Source: Sediminibacterium ginsengisoli
GTDB lineage: Bacteria > Bacteroidota > Bacteroidia > Chitinophagales > Chitinophagaceae
NCBI GenBank assembly: GCA_945901845.1
Contig: CAMDLR010000006.1
Coordinates: forward strand, 1-64,000
Length of the DNA: 64,000 nt
Direction of reading: 5' to 3'
Of this stretch, positions 36,273 through 43,903 are shown piece by piece. Positions within the stretch are counted from its first letter, which is position 1. The number at the start of each line of letters is the position of its first letter. A program made the position numbers and the translations under genes. The notes under the pieces were generated by a model, which saw nothing but the letters and a program-made list of their open reading frames with translations, was not told the origin of the DNA and did not search any database.

Positions 36273-37460
36273 TTGATTGAGAAGCAACACAAAATTAGAA
36301 AAGAGGAGAAAGCGGTTCTTGTTGGCCTCATTCAAAAAGAAGTAACACCTGATCAAGTAAGAGAATACCTAGACGAACTTTCATTTTTAGCTGAAACGGC
36401 TGGTGCTATTGCCATAGAAAGGTTTACGCAACGACTTCCGCATCCTGATAGCCGCACATTTGTTGGAAAAGGAAAGTTAGAAGAAATCAAACAATACGTT
36501 GCGTCTAGAGATATTAACGTAGTGATATTTGATGATGAACTTACGGGCTCACAAATTTCCAATATTGAAAAAGAAGTAAAGTGTCGGGTTATTGACCGAA
36601 GCGATTTAATCCTAGATATATTTGCATCTCGTGCAAGAACTGCACAAGCTAAAGTGCAAGTAGAGTTAGCGCAATACCAATATATTTTACCACGCTTAAA
36701 AGGAATGTGGACGCACCTTGAGCGTCAGGGAGCAGGTATTGGTTCACGTGGTCCGGGTGAAACAGAAATTGAAACAGATAGACGTATTGTAAAAGATAAA
36801 ATTTCATTACTTCGCGGCCGTTTAAAAGAAATTGACAAGCAATCTATTACCCAGCGTAAAGAACGTGGAGAATTTATTCGCGTTGCTTTAGTGGGCTACA
36901 CAAACGTTGGTAAAAGCACGCTTATGAATGTGCTTAGCAAATCGGATGTGTTTGCAGAAAATAAATTGTTTGCAACACTTGATACCACGACTCGAAAAAT
37001 CGTTTACGAAAACACACCTTTTTTATTAAGTGATACCGTTGGATTTATTAGAAAACTACCACACCATTTAGTGGAAAGTTTTAAGAGCACACTTGATGAA
37101 GTGCGTGAGGCCGATATTTTATTGCACGTTGTTGACGTTTCACATCCTTTATATGAAGATCAAATAGGTGTTGTGAATCATACATTGCAAGAGCTAAAAG
37201 CTTTTGACAAACCCATTTTGACCATCTTTAATAAATTGGATTTATACGAATCCAACACTTTTGATGAGTGGCTTGAAGATGAAGTAAAACAAGAATTACT
37301 TTTAGAACTTAAAGAAAAATGGGACCGCGCTACCAATAATAATTGTGTTTTTATTTCGGCACTTGAAAAGAAAAACATTGATGCACTTCGTGAAATCATT
37401 TTAACCAAAGTGCGCGAACTCTATTTAATTCGTTACCCATACAGAGACATACATTTTTAA
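36273..37460 (+). CDS. hflX: GTPase HflX
   Basis: Ribosome-associated GTPase that splits stalled ribosomes. The HflX N-terminal domain spans residues 1-190 and includes TFVGKGKLEEIKQYV and LERQGAGIGSRGPGETEIETDRR. The G domain follows: G1 ALVGYTNVGKSTLMN, G3 LSDTVGFIRKLPHHLVESFKSTL, G4 FNKLD. Length 395. The start is TTG at 36273, supported by the conserved opening KAVLVGLIQKE soon after and no ATG nearby. It lies 11 nt behind the barrel-protein gene. Confidence 0.96.
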   Translation: MIEKQHKIRKEEKAVLVGLIQKEVTPDQVREYLDELSFLAETAGAIAIERFTQRLPHPDSRTFVGKGKLEEIKQYVASRDINVVIFDDELTGSQISNIEKEVKCRVIDRSDLILDIFASRARTAQAKVQVELAQYQYILPRLKGMWTHLERQGAGIGSRGPGETEIETDRRIVKDKISLLRGRLKEIDKQSITQRKERGEFIRVALVGYTNVGKSTLMNVLSKSDVFAENKLFATLDTTTRKIVYENTPFLLSDTVGFIRKLPHHLVESFKSTLDEVREADILLHVVDVSHPLYEDQIGVVNHTLQELKAFDKPILTIFNKLDLYESNTFDEWLEDEVKQELLLELKEKWDRATNNNCVFISALEKKNIDALREIILTKVRELYLIRYPYRDIHF

Positions 37461-37463
37461 AGC

Positions 37464-37802
37464 ATGCTTTCTCTTTTTTCCAATACACCTACTTGGCATA
37501 AAATTACAGAGACGCCTGTATCGCTTATTTGGCAATCCAATAATATGTGTATTGTAGAAGTGGCCGGTAAAAAAATAACCCTAGGTAAATTTCAGGATCA
37601 AATTTTTGCTTTTGCGCAAAAGTGCCCACATGCCAGCGGCATCATGGCAGATGGCTTTATAGACGCCGCCGGAATGGTGGTATGTCCATTGCACCGATAC
37701 CGGTTTAGCCTCCAAAATGGGCGCAATACCAGCGGCGAAGGCTATTATTTAAAAACATACCCGACCCAAATGCGTGAAGACGGCCTTTATGTTGCTTATT
37801 AG
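37464..37802 (+). CDS. Rieske [2Fe-2S] domain protein
   Basis: Small electron-transfer protein of 112 residues. The cluster ligands are in CPHASG and CPLHRYRF (CxH...CxxH). The rest is the short ferredoxin-like Rieske barrel of the NirD/BphF kind, with no signal sequence, so it is cytoplasmic. It begins 3 nt after hflX and could be cotranscribed. Partner enzyme unknown. Confidence 0.88.
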   Translation: MLSLFSNTPTWHKITETPVSLIWQSNNMCIVEVAGKKITLGKFQDQIFAFAQKCPHASGIMADGFIDAAGMVVCPLHRYRFSLQNGRNTSGEGYYLKTYPTQMREDGLYVAY

Positions 37803-37833
37803 CACTGTTTTTTAATGATTTTTGCAACTAGAT

Positions 37834-37863
37834 TTTGCCAGATTGCAAATTTTCCTATTTTTG
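37834..37863 (+). promoter_or_regulatory. promoter of tRNA-Asn
   Basis: TTTG (37834-37837), 18-nt spacer, TATTTTTG (37856-37863), then the mature tRNA 33 nt later. Both boxes match the Bacteroidota consensus. Confidence 0.65.
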
Positions 37864-37896
37864 CAACCCCGTGGTACTCAACCATGGGAAACATAT

Positions 37897-37970
37897 TCCT
37901 CCTTAGCTCAGTTGGTTAGAGCATCTGACTGTTAATCAGAGGGTCTCTGGTTCAAGTCCAGAAGGGGGAG
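37897..37970 (+). tRNA. tRNA-Asn (GTT)
   Basis: A 74-nt cloverleaf: acceptor tcctcct/agggggA with one G-U pair, D-arm TAGCTCAGttGGttagA, anticodon stem tctga/tcaga around ctGTTaa, variable loop ending before tctgg-TTCAAGT-ccaga, discriminator G. CCA is not encoded. Anticodon at 37931-37933. It marks the left edge of the accessory segment and is a classic type of integration site. Confidence 0.97.
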
Positions 37971-37980
37971 CGTTGATAAT

Positions 37981-38010
37981 AAAAGGGTTACAGAAATGTA
38001 GCCCTTTTTT
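37981..38010 (+). terminator. hairpin terminator of tRNA-Asn
   Basis: A 12-bp stem with one G-U pair (aaaagggttaca / tgtagccctttt), GAAA-type loop, ending in TTTTTT. It resembles the hairpins that follow repeats R1 and R3 downstream. Confidence 0.8.
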
Positions 38011-38166
38011 ATTTTATGAATACGTCACATTTACGTCACAAATAGCGTTTTAAGAGCGTTAATAATATTCTTGAACATTCAGACTTTATCTTTATATCCT
38101 TACAATCTAAAACATTAATTCTTAATAAGGAATTGTATGAATGATTGGTAAGATTTATATTTATGT

Positions 38167-38787
38167 ATGAAAAAATTAATTTTAGTTTTATTTGTAATCG
38201 TAGGTTGTGGTGGTCTGAATAAAGAGCAAAAACAAAAGGACTTAAAAGATTCACTAGAAGAAATTAAGGTACAGAATATTAATTTAAAAGCAAAGTTAAA
38301 TTCACTTACAAAGACTAATAATATCGATTCGTTAAGTGAAATTAATGCTATAAATGAAATATTAGGAGACTATGAAAGTAACGAACAATATTTAGTTCAA
38401 TATGCCGCGGCTGATATTCCTGGTGGGCCAACTATGATTATAGGGATTTCTCAAATTAAAGATAAAATAATTTTAAAGCAAGTTTATACGGGTGACGTAC
38501 CTTATGGATGTGAAGGCCCACTTACAGAGGCCAGCGCTGAAATGGTGAAAATAGAAAAAATTGAAAGTGGTATTTACAAAATGAAAGTGAAAAAGCTGAA
38601 ATGTAACTTTACAAACTCTGACGTCAACTGTGAACATAAAGAGATATTAGAACAAAATAATAATATTGAATTTTATTTATCTGTGAACTTAAAGAAAAAA
38701 AAAGAAATAATATTTCACTCAAAAGCAACTAAAACTAAATGCTCACACGCTTGGGATTTCACAGGATTGACTTTTATAAAGAAATAA
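38167..38787 (+). CDS. hypothetical lipoprotein
   Basis: Not recognised. A lipoprotein signal (LILVLFVIVGCGG, Cys 14) is followed by a Lys-rich coiled-coil stretch up to about residue 60. A beta-rich domain of about 140 residues then has six Cys, two of them in YGCEGPL and KLKCNF. It is the first gene past tRNA-Asn and very AT-rich, with an orphan character that suggests acquired DNA. Confidence 0.7.
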   Translation: MKKLILVLFVIVGCGGLNKEQKQKDLKDSLEEIKVQNINLKAKLNSLTKTNNIDSLSEINAINEILGDYESNEQYLVQYAAADIPGGPTMIIGISQIKDKIILKQVYTGDVPYGCEGPLTEASAEMVKIEKIESGIYKMKVKKLKCNFTNSDVNCEHKEILEQNNNIEFYLSVNLKKKKEIIFHSKATKTKCSHAWDFTGLTFIKK

Positions 38788-38915
38788 GGCTATAATTCAA
38801 TAGAAATTTTATTAGGTAATACAATATTGATGTACCTTATGTATATGCAATCGTAATAACTAAGTCTTCCTTGATAATAGGGAACATACCACTACAGGCT
38901 TTTAAACGCTGGTTT

Positions 38916-39213
38916 CTATAAAGACTTTACGGCACGAACATAGTAATTGGCGGGCTTGCCGGCGGTGTTGGTTAATCCATTATCGAAGGACTGTATCCAC
39001 GCGAAAATATTATTATACTCGGTTGAATTCGAATAATAATCACTTCCAAAACCACCAATTTTTTTCTATTCTTATATAAAATATTTAACTCACTCTTAGA
39101 AGGTAATCTCCAACCATCTCCTAAATCAGCACAGGTTCTTTTAGCATCTGACCATCTCATTTGTTCAGGAAAATCATTTTGGGCTACAAATAGATTTCAA
39201 ATTTTAATAAAGC
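38916..39213 (-). pseudogene. decayed copy of the DUF1566-type gene
   Basis: Read on the minus strand, residues line up with the intact gene at 39283-39693. The order is KI-stop-NL(F/I)(V/I)AQ, then DFPEQM(R/G)W, GDGWRLPSKSELNILYKN, then, after a one-base deletion in a poly-A run (near 39060), IGGFGSDYYSNSTEYNN and YYVRAVKSL with a stop at 38916. Two lesions are seen: a TGA where the paralogue has Gly, and the frameshift. The 5' part is not recognisable. The ORF track shows only the 62-residue fragment 38972-39160. Confidence 0.8.
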
Positions 39214-39282
39214 TAACATAAATAAATAGCATTGATATTTGATTTTGGAACTTTTCTCATTTTTAGTTTTTAGGACTTTCAA

Positions 39283-39693
39283 CTATTTAATAGTCCTAAC
39301 AGCACGAACATAGAGTGTAGGAGGAGAATCGGAGGCTAATCCATATCTTATATTTTCTAAAGACTGAACGCCGTTATAGAAATATTGCTGCCAGACAGTC
39401 CCTCTAATGGGCTCCGTTGAACTCCAATAAAAGTAATCTGAAAACCCGCCAATTTTATCTTTGTTCTTATATAAAATATTTAACTCTGTCTTAGTGGGCA
39501 ATCTCCATCCTTTTCCTAAAGTTTTACACGCTTCTTTAGCATCATCCCATCCCATTTGTTCAGGAAAATCAATTTGTGCTATTATTAGATTGCCGATTTT
39601 AACAGACTTATCAATTATCTTTTCTGCCTCTGTATATTGAGCAAAACAAAAGGATGTAATCATTAACAAAGGGAGTAGTAATAACTTTTTCAT
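39283..39693 (-). CDS. DUF1566 (Lcl C-terminal-like) domain protein, exported
   Basis: Small secreted protein, 136 residues. The signal peptide ends at TSFCFAQ. The domain contains DAKEACKTLGKGWRLPTKTELNILYKNKDKIGGF, FYWSSTEP, and YVRAVR at the end, the typical DUF1566 / C-type-lectin-like pattern. Function unknown, possibly surface recognition. The adjacent decayed copy shows that a tandem duplication took place. Confidence 0.8.
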   Translation of the reverse strand: MKKLLLLPLLMITSFCFAQYTEAEKIIDKSVKIGNLIIAQIDFPEQMGWDDAKEACKTLGKGWRLPTKTELNILYKNKDKIGGFSDYFYWSSTEPIRGTVWQQYFYNGVQSLENIRYGLASDSPPTLYVRAVRTIK

Positions 39694-39797
39694 AGATATA
39701 ATTAATTTAATATAAATCTACGGCATATTTTCAAATCAACAAACTTTGGATATTAAAGTAACATCACAATATTGTCTTGCCTGGTTTATATACAATC

Positions 39798-39829
39798 TCT
39801 ATCAGGTAGTTAGACTAGTTGCATCTTTT
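39798..39829 (+). repeat. 32-nt repeat M1 (tctatcag...ctagttgcatctttt)
   Basis: 29 of 32 positions match 41223-41254; both lie just upstream of a small gene. The right half (agttgcatcttt) also occurs in repeats R1-R3. Confidence 0.75.
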
Positions 39830-39872
39830 TGTTTTTTCTTTAATTAACTTTAATGAAAAATCTGAAAACAGA

Positions 39873-40211
39873 ATGATTAACTACAATCACAAGTCATTTC
39901 GACCTATTCAAAATACTGATAACGGGGAAACATCATCAGAAACCCTATTTTATTTCAAACAAGAAGGCAATGTTATTTCTTCTGAATATAAAGGGGGTAA
40001 AATAATTCACGGTCACTTAATTGGGTTAGTTAATGAAGAGGGATGTATTGAAATGTGTTATCATCAAATCAATATCAACAACGAAATTATGACCGGTAAG
40101 TGCTTTTCAAAACCTGAGATGTTAGTTAACGGGAAAATTCGTTTACACGAAACTTGGCAATGGACTTCCGGAGATTTTTCATCAGGAACTTCAATAATAG
40201 AAGAAATTTAA
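39873..40211 (+). CDS. small conserved hypothetical protein (often labelled N-acetylglutamate synthase)
   Basis: The ATG at 39873 (MINYNHKSFRPIQNTDNGE) is chosen over the ORF-track start, which lies in the repeat. The 112-residue protein has a twisted-sheet pattern (TLFYFKQEGNVISSEYKGGKIIHG, IEMCYHQININNEI, KIRLHETWQWTSGDFSSG). Databases from memory name relatives 'n-acetylglutamate synthase', but no GNAT motif is present and I consider that label unsupported. It sits between repeats M1 and R1. Confidence 0.7.
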   Translation: MINYNHKSFRPIQNTDNGETSSETLFYFKQEGNVISSEYKGGKIIHGHLIGLVNEEGCIEMCYHQININNEIMTGKCFSKPEMLVNGKIRLHETWQWTSGDFSSGTSIIEEI

Positions 40212-40217
40212 CCCTTT

Positions 40218-40282
40218 AATTTCCTGATTGTTACATACTCAATCATCGCATTATAGTTGCATCTTTCGTAGAAAAGGGGAGC
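40218..40282 (+). repeat. 65-nt repeat R1
   Basis: First of three copies of aatttcc...catcttt-cgtcgaaaaggggagc. It differs from R2 at 5 positions by eye. It begins 7 nt after a stop codon and is followed by a hairpin terminator. Confidence 0.9.
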
Positions 40283-40294
40283 TGATATAAATTT

Positions 40295-40328
40295 AAAAGG
40301 GTTATACTTGTATAGTGTAACCCTTTTT
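40295..40328. terminator. hairpin after R1
   Basis: aaaagggttatac pairs with gtgtaaccctttt (with G-U pairs), loop ttgtata, then TTTT. Its A/T flanks let it act in both directions; the SDR gene's stop lies 4 nt beyond. Confidence 0.75.
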
Positions 40329-40331
40329 AAT

Positions 40332-41054
40332 TTAAACCCTTTTAAGAATTGAAAAGGGTATTATTCTTAATAAGAAGGCAATTAACCTCCACCTCTTTGT
40401 GATATAAACCACCTTTTTTCTTTGTTTGATGGCTTCAAATATTTGTTCAGCAGCCTTTTGAACAGGGGCTACCCAAAAGAGACCTTCACCTTTCGCCATT
40501 GCAGTATCAACAAATCCAGGACGTACATCAGTAATCGTGATACCTGAGCCATACTCCTTTACATTTATTCTTAATCCCTCTAAATAATTGATTTGATATG
40601 CCTTTGTCGCATTATATGAAGGAGCATTTCCATTTCCCCTGATTCCAGCAATAGAACTAATGTTGACGAGATGACCATTACCTTGTTCTTTAAAATACCG
40701 TACAGCCCAGTCAGCAATACAAGTAAATCCCTGAATATTCGTTTTTATTACACTATTCTCAACATCAAAATTTAAGTGCTTATTCTCCTCACCGATTCCA
40801 GCTGAAATAATCAATAAATCCAAGCCTCCCATCTGACTCACAAATGCATTACAGATTGGCTCTATAGTTGATAAATCCTGAACATCCATTTTCTTAAAGA
40901 CAATTCGACTAGCCCCTTGGGTCTTTATGGATTGAAATAATTCCTCACGTCTGCCAGTTACTCCAACTACAAAACCTTCTCGCAAAAGAAACTCAGCCAT
41001 TGATTTGCCTATTCCACTTGTTGCTCCTATGATGATAGCTTTTTTCATTTTCAT
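40332..41054 (-). CDS. SDR family NAD(P)-dependent oxidoreductase
   Basis: Short-chain dehydrogenase of about 240 residues. The start is set at ATG 41054 (MKMKKAIIIGATSGIGKS); ATG 41048 is as good, and the longer ORF-track N-terminus is not expected. Cofactor motif GATSGIG, NISSIAGIRG with the catalytic Ser, and SYNATKAYQINYLEGLR with Y-x3-K. A C-terminal hydrophobic stretch (RWRLIAFLLRIIPFSIL) is as in the DltE/YdfG-like membrane-attached group. It is the only gene between repeats R1 and R2 and runs against the direction of the other cassette genes. Confidence 0.9.
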   Translation of the reverse strand: MKMKKAIIIGATSGIGKSMAEFLLREGFVVGVTGRREELFQSIKTQGASRIVFKKMDVQDLSTIEPICNAFVSQMGGLDLLIISAGIGEENKHLNFDVENSVIKTNIQGFTCIADWAVRYFKEQGNGHLVNISSIAGIRGNGNAPSYNATKAYQINYLEGLRINVKEYGSGITITDVRPGFVDTAMAKGEGLFWVAPVQKAAEQIFEAIKQRKKVVYITKRWRLIAFLLRIIPFSILKRV

Positions 41055-41117
41055 AAAAGTAGATAAACTAAGTATGAATGCCAACTTCCTGCAAATTGAC
41101 ACGAAGTTTAAGTCTTC

Positions 41118-41182
41118 AATTTCCTAATAGTCACATACTCAATCATCGCATTATAGTTGCATCTTTTGTCGAAAAGGGGAGC
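41118..41182 (+). repeat. 65-nt repeat R2
   Basis: Second copy, exactly 900 nt after R1 start; 60/65 identical to R1 and 58/65 to R3 by eye. The sharp right end is ...gaaaaggggagc. Confidence 0.9.
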
Positions 41183-41192
41183 CACACTGGAC

Positions 41193-41217
41193 AAGCCATC
41201 AGAAATGATGGCTTTTT
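41193..41217. terminator. hairpin after R2
   Basis: aagccatca pairs with tgatggctt around gaaa, then TTTTT. The sequence differs fully from the hairpins behind R1 and R3 although the preceding repeat is conserved. Confidence 0.8.
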
Positions 41218-41222
41218 CTTTG

Positions 41223-41254
41223 TCTATCAGTGAGTTAGGCTAGTTGCATCTTTT
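41223..41254 (+). repeat. 32-nt repeat M2 (copy of M1)
   Basis: tctatcagtgagttaggctagttgcatctttt; 29/32 identical to 39798-39829. It ends 14 nt before the ATG at 41269, with TATATTTA close to a -7 box in between. Confidence 0.75.
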
Positions 41255-41268
41255 CTTATATTTACCTT

Positions 41269-41763
41269 ATGAAAAACATCTTATTAGCAACTGCGTTTTT
41301 GCTCCTATGCTCATCTTTAAATGCACAAACAGTCCAAGTCAAAGATTTATATAATTCAGTTGGTAGCTGGGAAGGTAAATTAACCTATTTGGATTATGCC
41401 TCTGGCAAACCATTTACAATGCTAGCCAATATCAATATTGGTTTAACTGCAGATACAAAAGGGTATGTTATGGGATATGAATATCCCAAAGAACCCCAAG
41501 CCAACTCTAGGGATACCACATTTATTGTCGGGAACTATTTTGGCAAAGACAAAATTGTTTAATTTAAAAAAGATTTAGATGGCGGTTATAAAATGATTAC
41601 CGAAGTAGGTGGGAATGACGGCAATGATAATAAGAAGGCTATTTTAAGACACACTTATATATTAAAGTCTAATACCTATTCAATCATTAAGGATGTAAAA
41701 TTTGAGGGTACGGATAAGTGGATAAAAAGAAATGAATATTTACTAAACAGAGGGGAACACTAA
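41269..41763 (+). pseudogene. small exported lipocalin-like protein gene broken by an in-frame stop
   Basis: A signal peptide (LLLCSSLNAQ) and a beta-rich domain (VGSWEGKLTYLDYASGKPF, YVMGYEYPKEPQANSRDTTF) run to a TAA at 41560-41562. The same frame then stays open for 66 more codons with matching character (FKKDLDGGYKMITEVGGNDGND, RHTYILKS, DVKFEGTDKWIKRNEYLL) and stops at 41761-41763. One nonsense mutation therefore splits a 165-codon gene. Recent decay, sequencing error or readthrough are all possible. Repeat R3 starts at the final stop codon. Confidence 0.75.
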
Positions 41764-41826
41764 TTTCCCGATAGTCACAAACTCTATCATAACATTATAG
41801 TTGCATCTTTCGTCGAAAAGGGGAGC
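41762..41826 (+). repeat. 65-nt repeat R3
   Basis: Third copy, 58/65 identical to R2. The segment from gtcgaaaaggggagc through the next hairpin resembles the 3' end of tRNA-Asn plus its terminator (gtccagaagggggagc...ataataaaagg). Confidence 0.9.
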
Positions 41827-41835
41827 ACTAATAAT

Positions 41836-41868
41836 AAAAAGGTTATACTTTTGTAGTATAACCTTTTT
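41836..41868. terminator. perfect 13-bp hairpin after R3
   Basis: aaaaaggttatac pairs perfectly with gtataaccttttt, loop ttttgta. Bidirectional by symmetry. Confidence 0.85.
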
Positions 41869-41875
41869 ATGTTTT

Positions 41876-41983
41876 ATGGATAAACTATCTCAATTTTTAA
41901 AAAAGTACCGAAACGAAGTTATCGTGGGTGTAATTGTATTTCTCTTCTTGATTTTCAGAGATGTAATTAAGAACCTCTTTTAA
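41876..41983 (+). CDS. possible small single-span membrane protein
   Basis: 35 residues from ATG 41876, eight nt after the R3 hairpin: a basic start (MDKLSQFLKKYRNE) and one hydrophobic helix (VIVGVIVFLFLIF). Charge pattern and compactness make it credible as a real small protein, but there is no homology evidence. Confidence 0.35.
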   Translation: MDKLSQFLKKYRNEVIVGVIVFLFLIFRDVIKNLF

Positions 41984-42063
41984 AATAGAGGGATGTTATG
42001 CCCTTGATTTTCTGATATTCTCGCAAATAAATAATTTACACACTGAGGGGTTGCTGCTTCCTT

Positions 42064-43182
42064 CTACTTATTGATGGATATATTTCCTTGCGCATCAATT
42101 CTTAATGCACTTTCTGGAAAATCTTCTGTCGATAACCGCTTTATTAAATTAGCCGCAGCGTTGGTTCCATCCTTCACGGGCCCCCCTTCGCCTAGTTGCA
42201 AGAAGGAATGTATTTTACCCTCGGTAAATGCACCATTTTGGTCCACTTTAAAAGTAAGCAGCGGTGCATAACCACTTATGCCTTTAAGATTAAATTTAGC
42301 ATAGGTGCAAAAATTACCTAGGCTATAAGCAATAAGCCTAGACTTATAAAGTTCTAGTGCTCTAGGAACGTGTGGCCCATGGCCAAGCACCACATCGGCA
42401 CCAGCATCAATCACCGCATGGGCAGCCTCGTATACATCTCCTCTATCTTGTCCTAAGAAAATTTCATGTCGTCTTGGAACCCTAGTCGCTTTCGATCCTT
42501 CTGCACCAGCATGAAAAGAAACGATTAGTACATCACATTTTAGTTTTACTTGTTTTACCAAGGCTATCGCCGCCTGAAGTTCATTAAGATTGAGGCAACC
42601 ATTATGAGGAGCAAAGGCCACCAAACCAATTTTAACGCCTTCTCTTTCAATTATTGAAAATGGATTAGTTTTATTGCCTGCGAATTTCAAGCCATTGGCT
42701 TCAAAAACCCTACTGGTACTTTCTACACCTATGGCGCCAAAATCATAGGCGTGATTGTTTGCGATACTGAGCAAATCGAATCCATACTTTTTTAGAATAG
42801 TACCATATGATTCAGGTTGCCTAAAATTGTACACATTAGCTCCGGAACCCTTAGATTTTCCACCCTTGTTAAGAAATACGCCTTCAGCATTACCAAATGT
42901 AACAGAAGCGTTGCGCAATAGGGAGTCGGCGGGCATTAGCAATGCACTAGCATCCGGAGGAAGTGTTGATATATCTGGAAAATTTGTTCCCAACATGATG
43001 TCGCCAACAGCCGCTATGTCAATGATTTGTATTTTTTTGGATTTATTGGTTGAGGTATCAGAAAATTGTTCATTTTTATCATGAATTGCTAATAAGGGTT
43101 CAGTTGAAGATTTATTATCAACACTTTGACTGCATCCCAAAAACACCATTGATAAAGCATAGGACAAAATGATATTTATCAT
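42064..43182 (-). CDS. CapA family (poly-gamma-glutamate capsule type) lipoprotein
   Basis: Metallophosphatase-fold protein of the PGA_cap family. The lipobox is MVFLGC (Cys 17). Motifs in order: IAAVGDIMLGTNFPD, LLSIANNHAYDFGAIGVEST, LVAFAPHNGC, VSFHAGAEG, DVVLGHGPHVPRALELYKSRLIAYSLGNF. 372 residues. In Bacillus CapA acts in poly-gamma-glutamate transport/anchoring, but the widespread family has other, unproven roles. Start overlaps the end of the upstream cysteine-peptidase-like gene by 4 nt; the CapBC synthetase genes are not seen. Confidence 0.88.
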   Translation of the reverse strand: MINIILSYALSMVFLGCSQSVDNKSSTEPLLAIHDKNEQFSDTSTNKSKKIQIIDIAAVGDIMLGTNFPDISTLPPDASALLMPADSLLRNASVTFGNAEGVFLNKGGKSKGSGANVYNFRQPESYGTILKKYGFDLLSIANNHAYDFGAIGVESTSRVFEANGLKFAGNKTNPFSIIEREGVKIGLVAFAPHNGCLNLNELQAAIALVKQVKLKCDVLIVSFHAGAEGSKATRVPRRHEIFLGQDRGDVYEAAHAVIDAGADVVLGHGPHVPRALELYKSRLIAYSLGNFCTYAKFNLKGISGYAPLLTFKVDQNGAFTEGKIHSFLQLGEGGPVKDGTNAAANLIKRLSTEDFPESALRIDAQGNISINK

Positions 43183-43712
43183 TTCAAATTATTTTTAGGT
43201 CTAAAAATAGAATAGATATTATTGAGTTGATATTCACCAAATTTACCGGGTGTTTTTTTGTTCATACCCGCATAGCTTAGGGTAACTGCTATTTTATTCG
43301 CAAAATCTTTCCAGCAAACAAAAATAGCGCTGTGCTCGCTGTTGTTAAATTGATGATTGATATGGTAAATCCAATCTCCCGGCTTCACGAGGCTCGAAGC
43401 TGCAAAAGGTCCTTTTTTACGAGATCTAAAAATAGTCTCTTTAGCGTCCCCAAAACCAGAACGATGATACACTTCATTCACAAAATCCCAACATGAACCT
43501 TGGACTATACTCATGTCAACCAAGGCCATCTTGTAGCCAGTTTTCAAAACTTTAAAACTTCCGTTATTTTCCGAAGAAGTGTCCGCATTTATAAAGACAT
43601 GCTCGCATTGGCAATAGTTTTCCAAACTGCTGATATTAGGCTTATTTATTTGTGCTATTACTGAACAACTTAACGAAATAAATATGGTGCAGAAAAATAT
43701 ATACCTTTTCAT
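43179..43712 (-). CDS. exported cysteine-peptidase-like protein (NlpC/P60- or CHAP-like fold suspected)
   Basis: The ATG at 43712 gives a signal peptide (IFFCTIFISLSCSVIAQ). The mature part has GSCWDFVNEVYHRSG with a likely nucleophile Cys at a helix start. LVKPGDWIYHINHQFNNSEHSAIFVCW has the GDW...H-S/A-x-F pattern of papain-like amidases, in which His follows Cys. 177 residues. No domain could be named with certainty. Coupled to the CapA-like gene by a 4-nt overlap, so the pair may act together on a wall or capsule polymer. Confidence 0.6.
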   Translation of the reverse strand: MKRYIFFCTIFISLSCSVIAQINKPNISSLENYCQCEHVFINADTSSENNGSFKVLKTGYKMALVDMSIVQGSCWDFVNEVYHRSGFGDAKETIFRSRKKGPFAASSLVKPGDWIYHINHQFNNSEHSAIFVCWKDFANKIAVTLSYAGMNKKTPGKFGEYQLNNIYSIFRPKNNLK

Positions 43713-43903
43713 AGCAGTAAGTAAATAGGAATAATAGTTTAGTAAATACAACACCAAATTTACATTATATTCTTTTAAAAAATGAAATAGAATCCATTTT
43801 TACCAATTATACGATTGATAATCAGTCGTTTTAAAAAGCCAGCCGCCTCAAATTTATTACAAAAAATATTATTTATTTTTGTTCTAATTTAAATAGACTC
43901 AAA

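Noticed and set aside
39873-40211. N-acetylglutamate synthase
   Set aside because: A label I recall for similar small proteins, but no acetyl-CoA-binding motif is visible, so I do not assign that function.
40218-41826. CRISPR array
   Set aside because: Three 65-nt imperfect repeats separated by 600-900 nt with genes are not CRISPR; no cas gene is present.
40218-41870. Integron attC sites
   Set aside because: The repeats lack the R''/L'' hairpin architecture; the adjacent hairpins look like ordinary terminators of unlike sequence.
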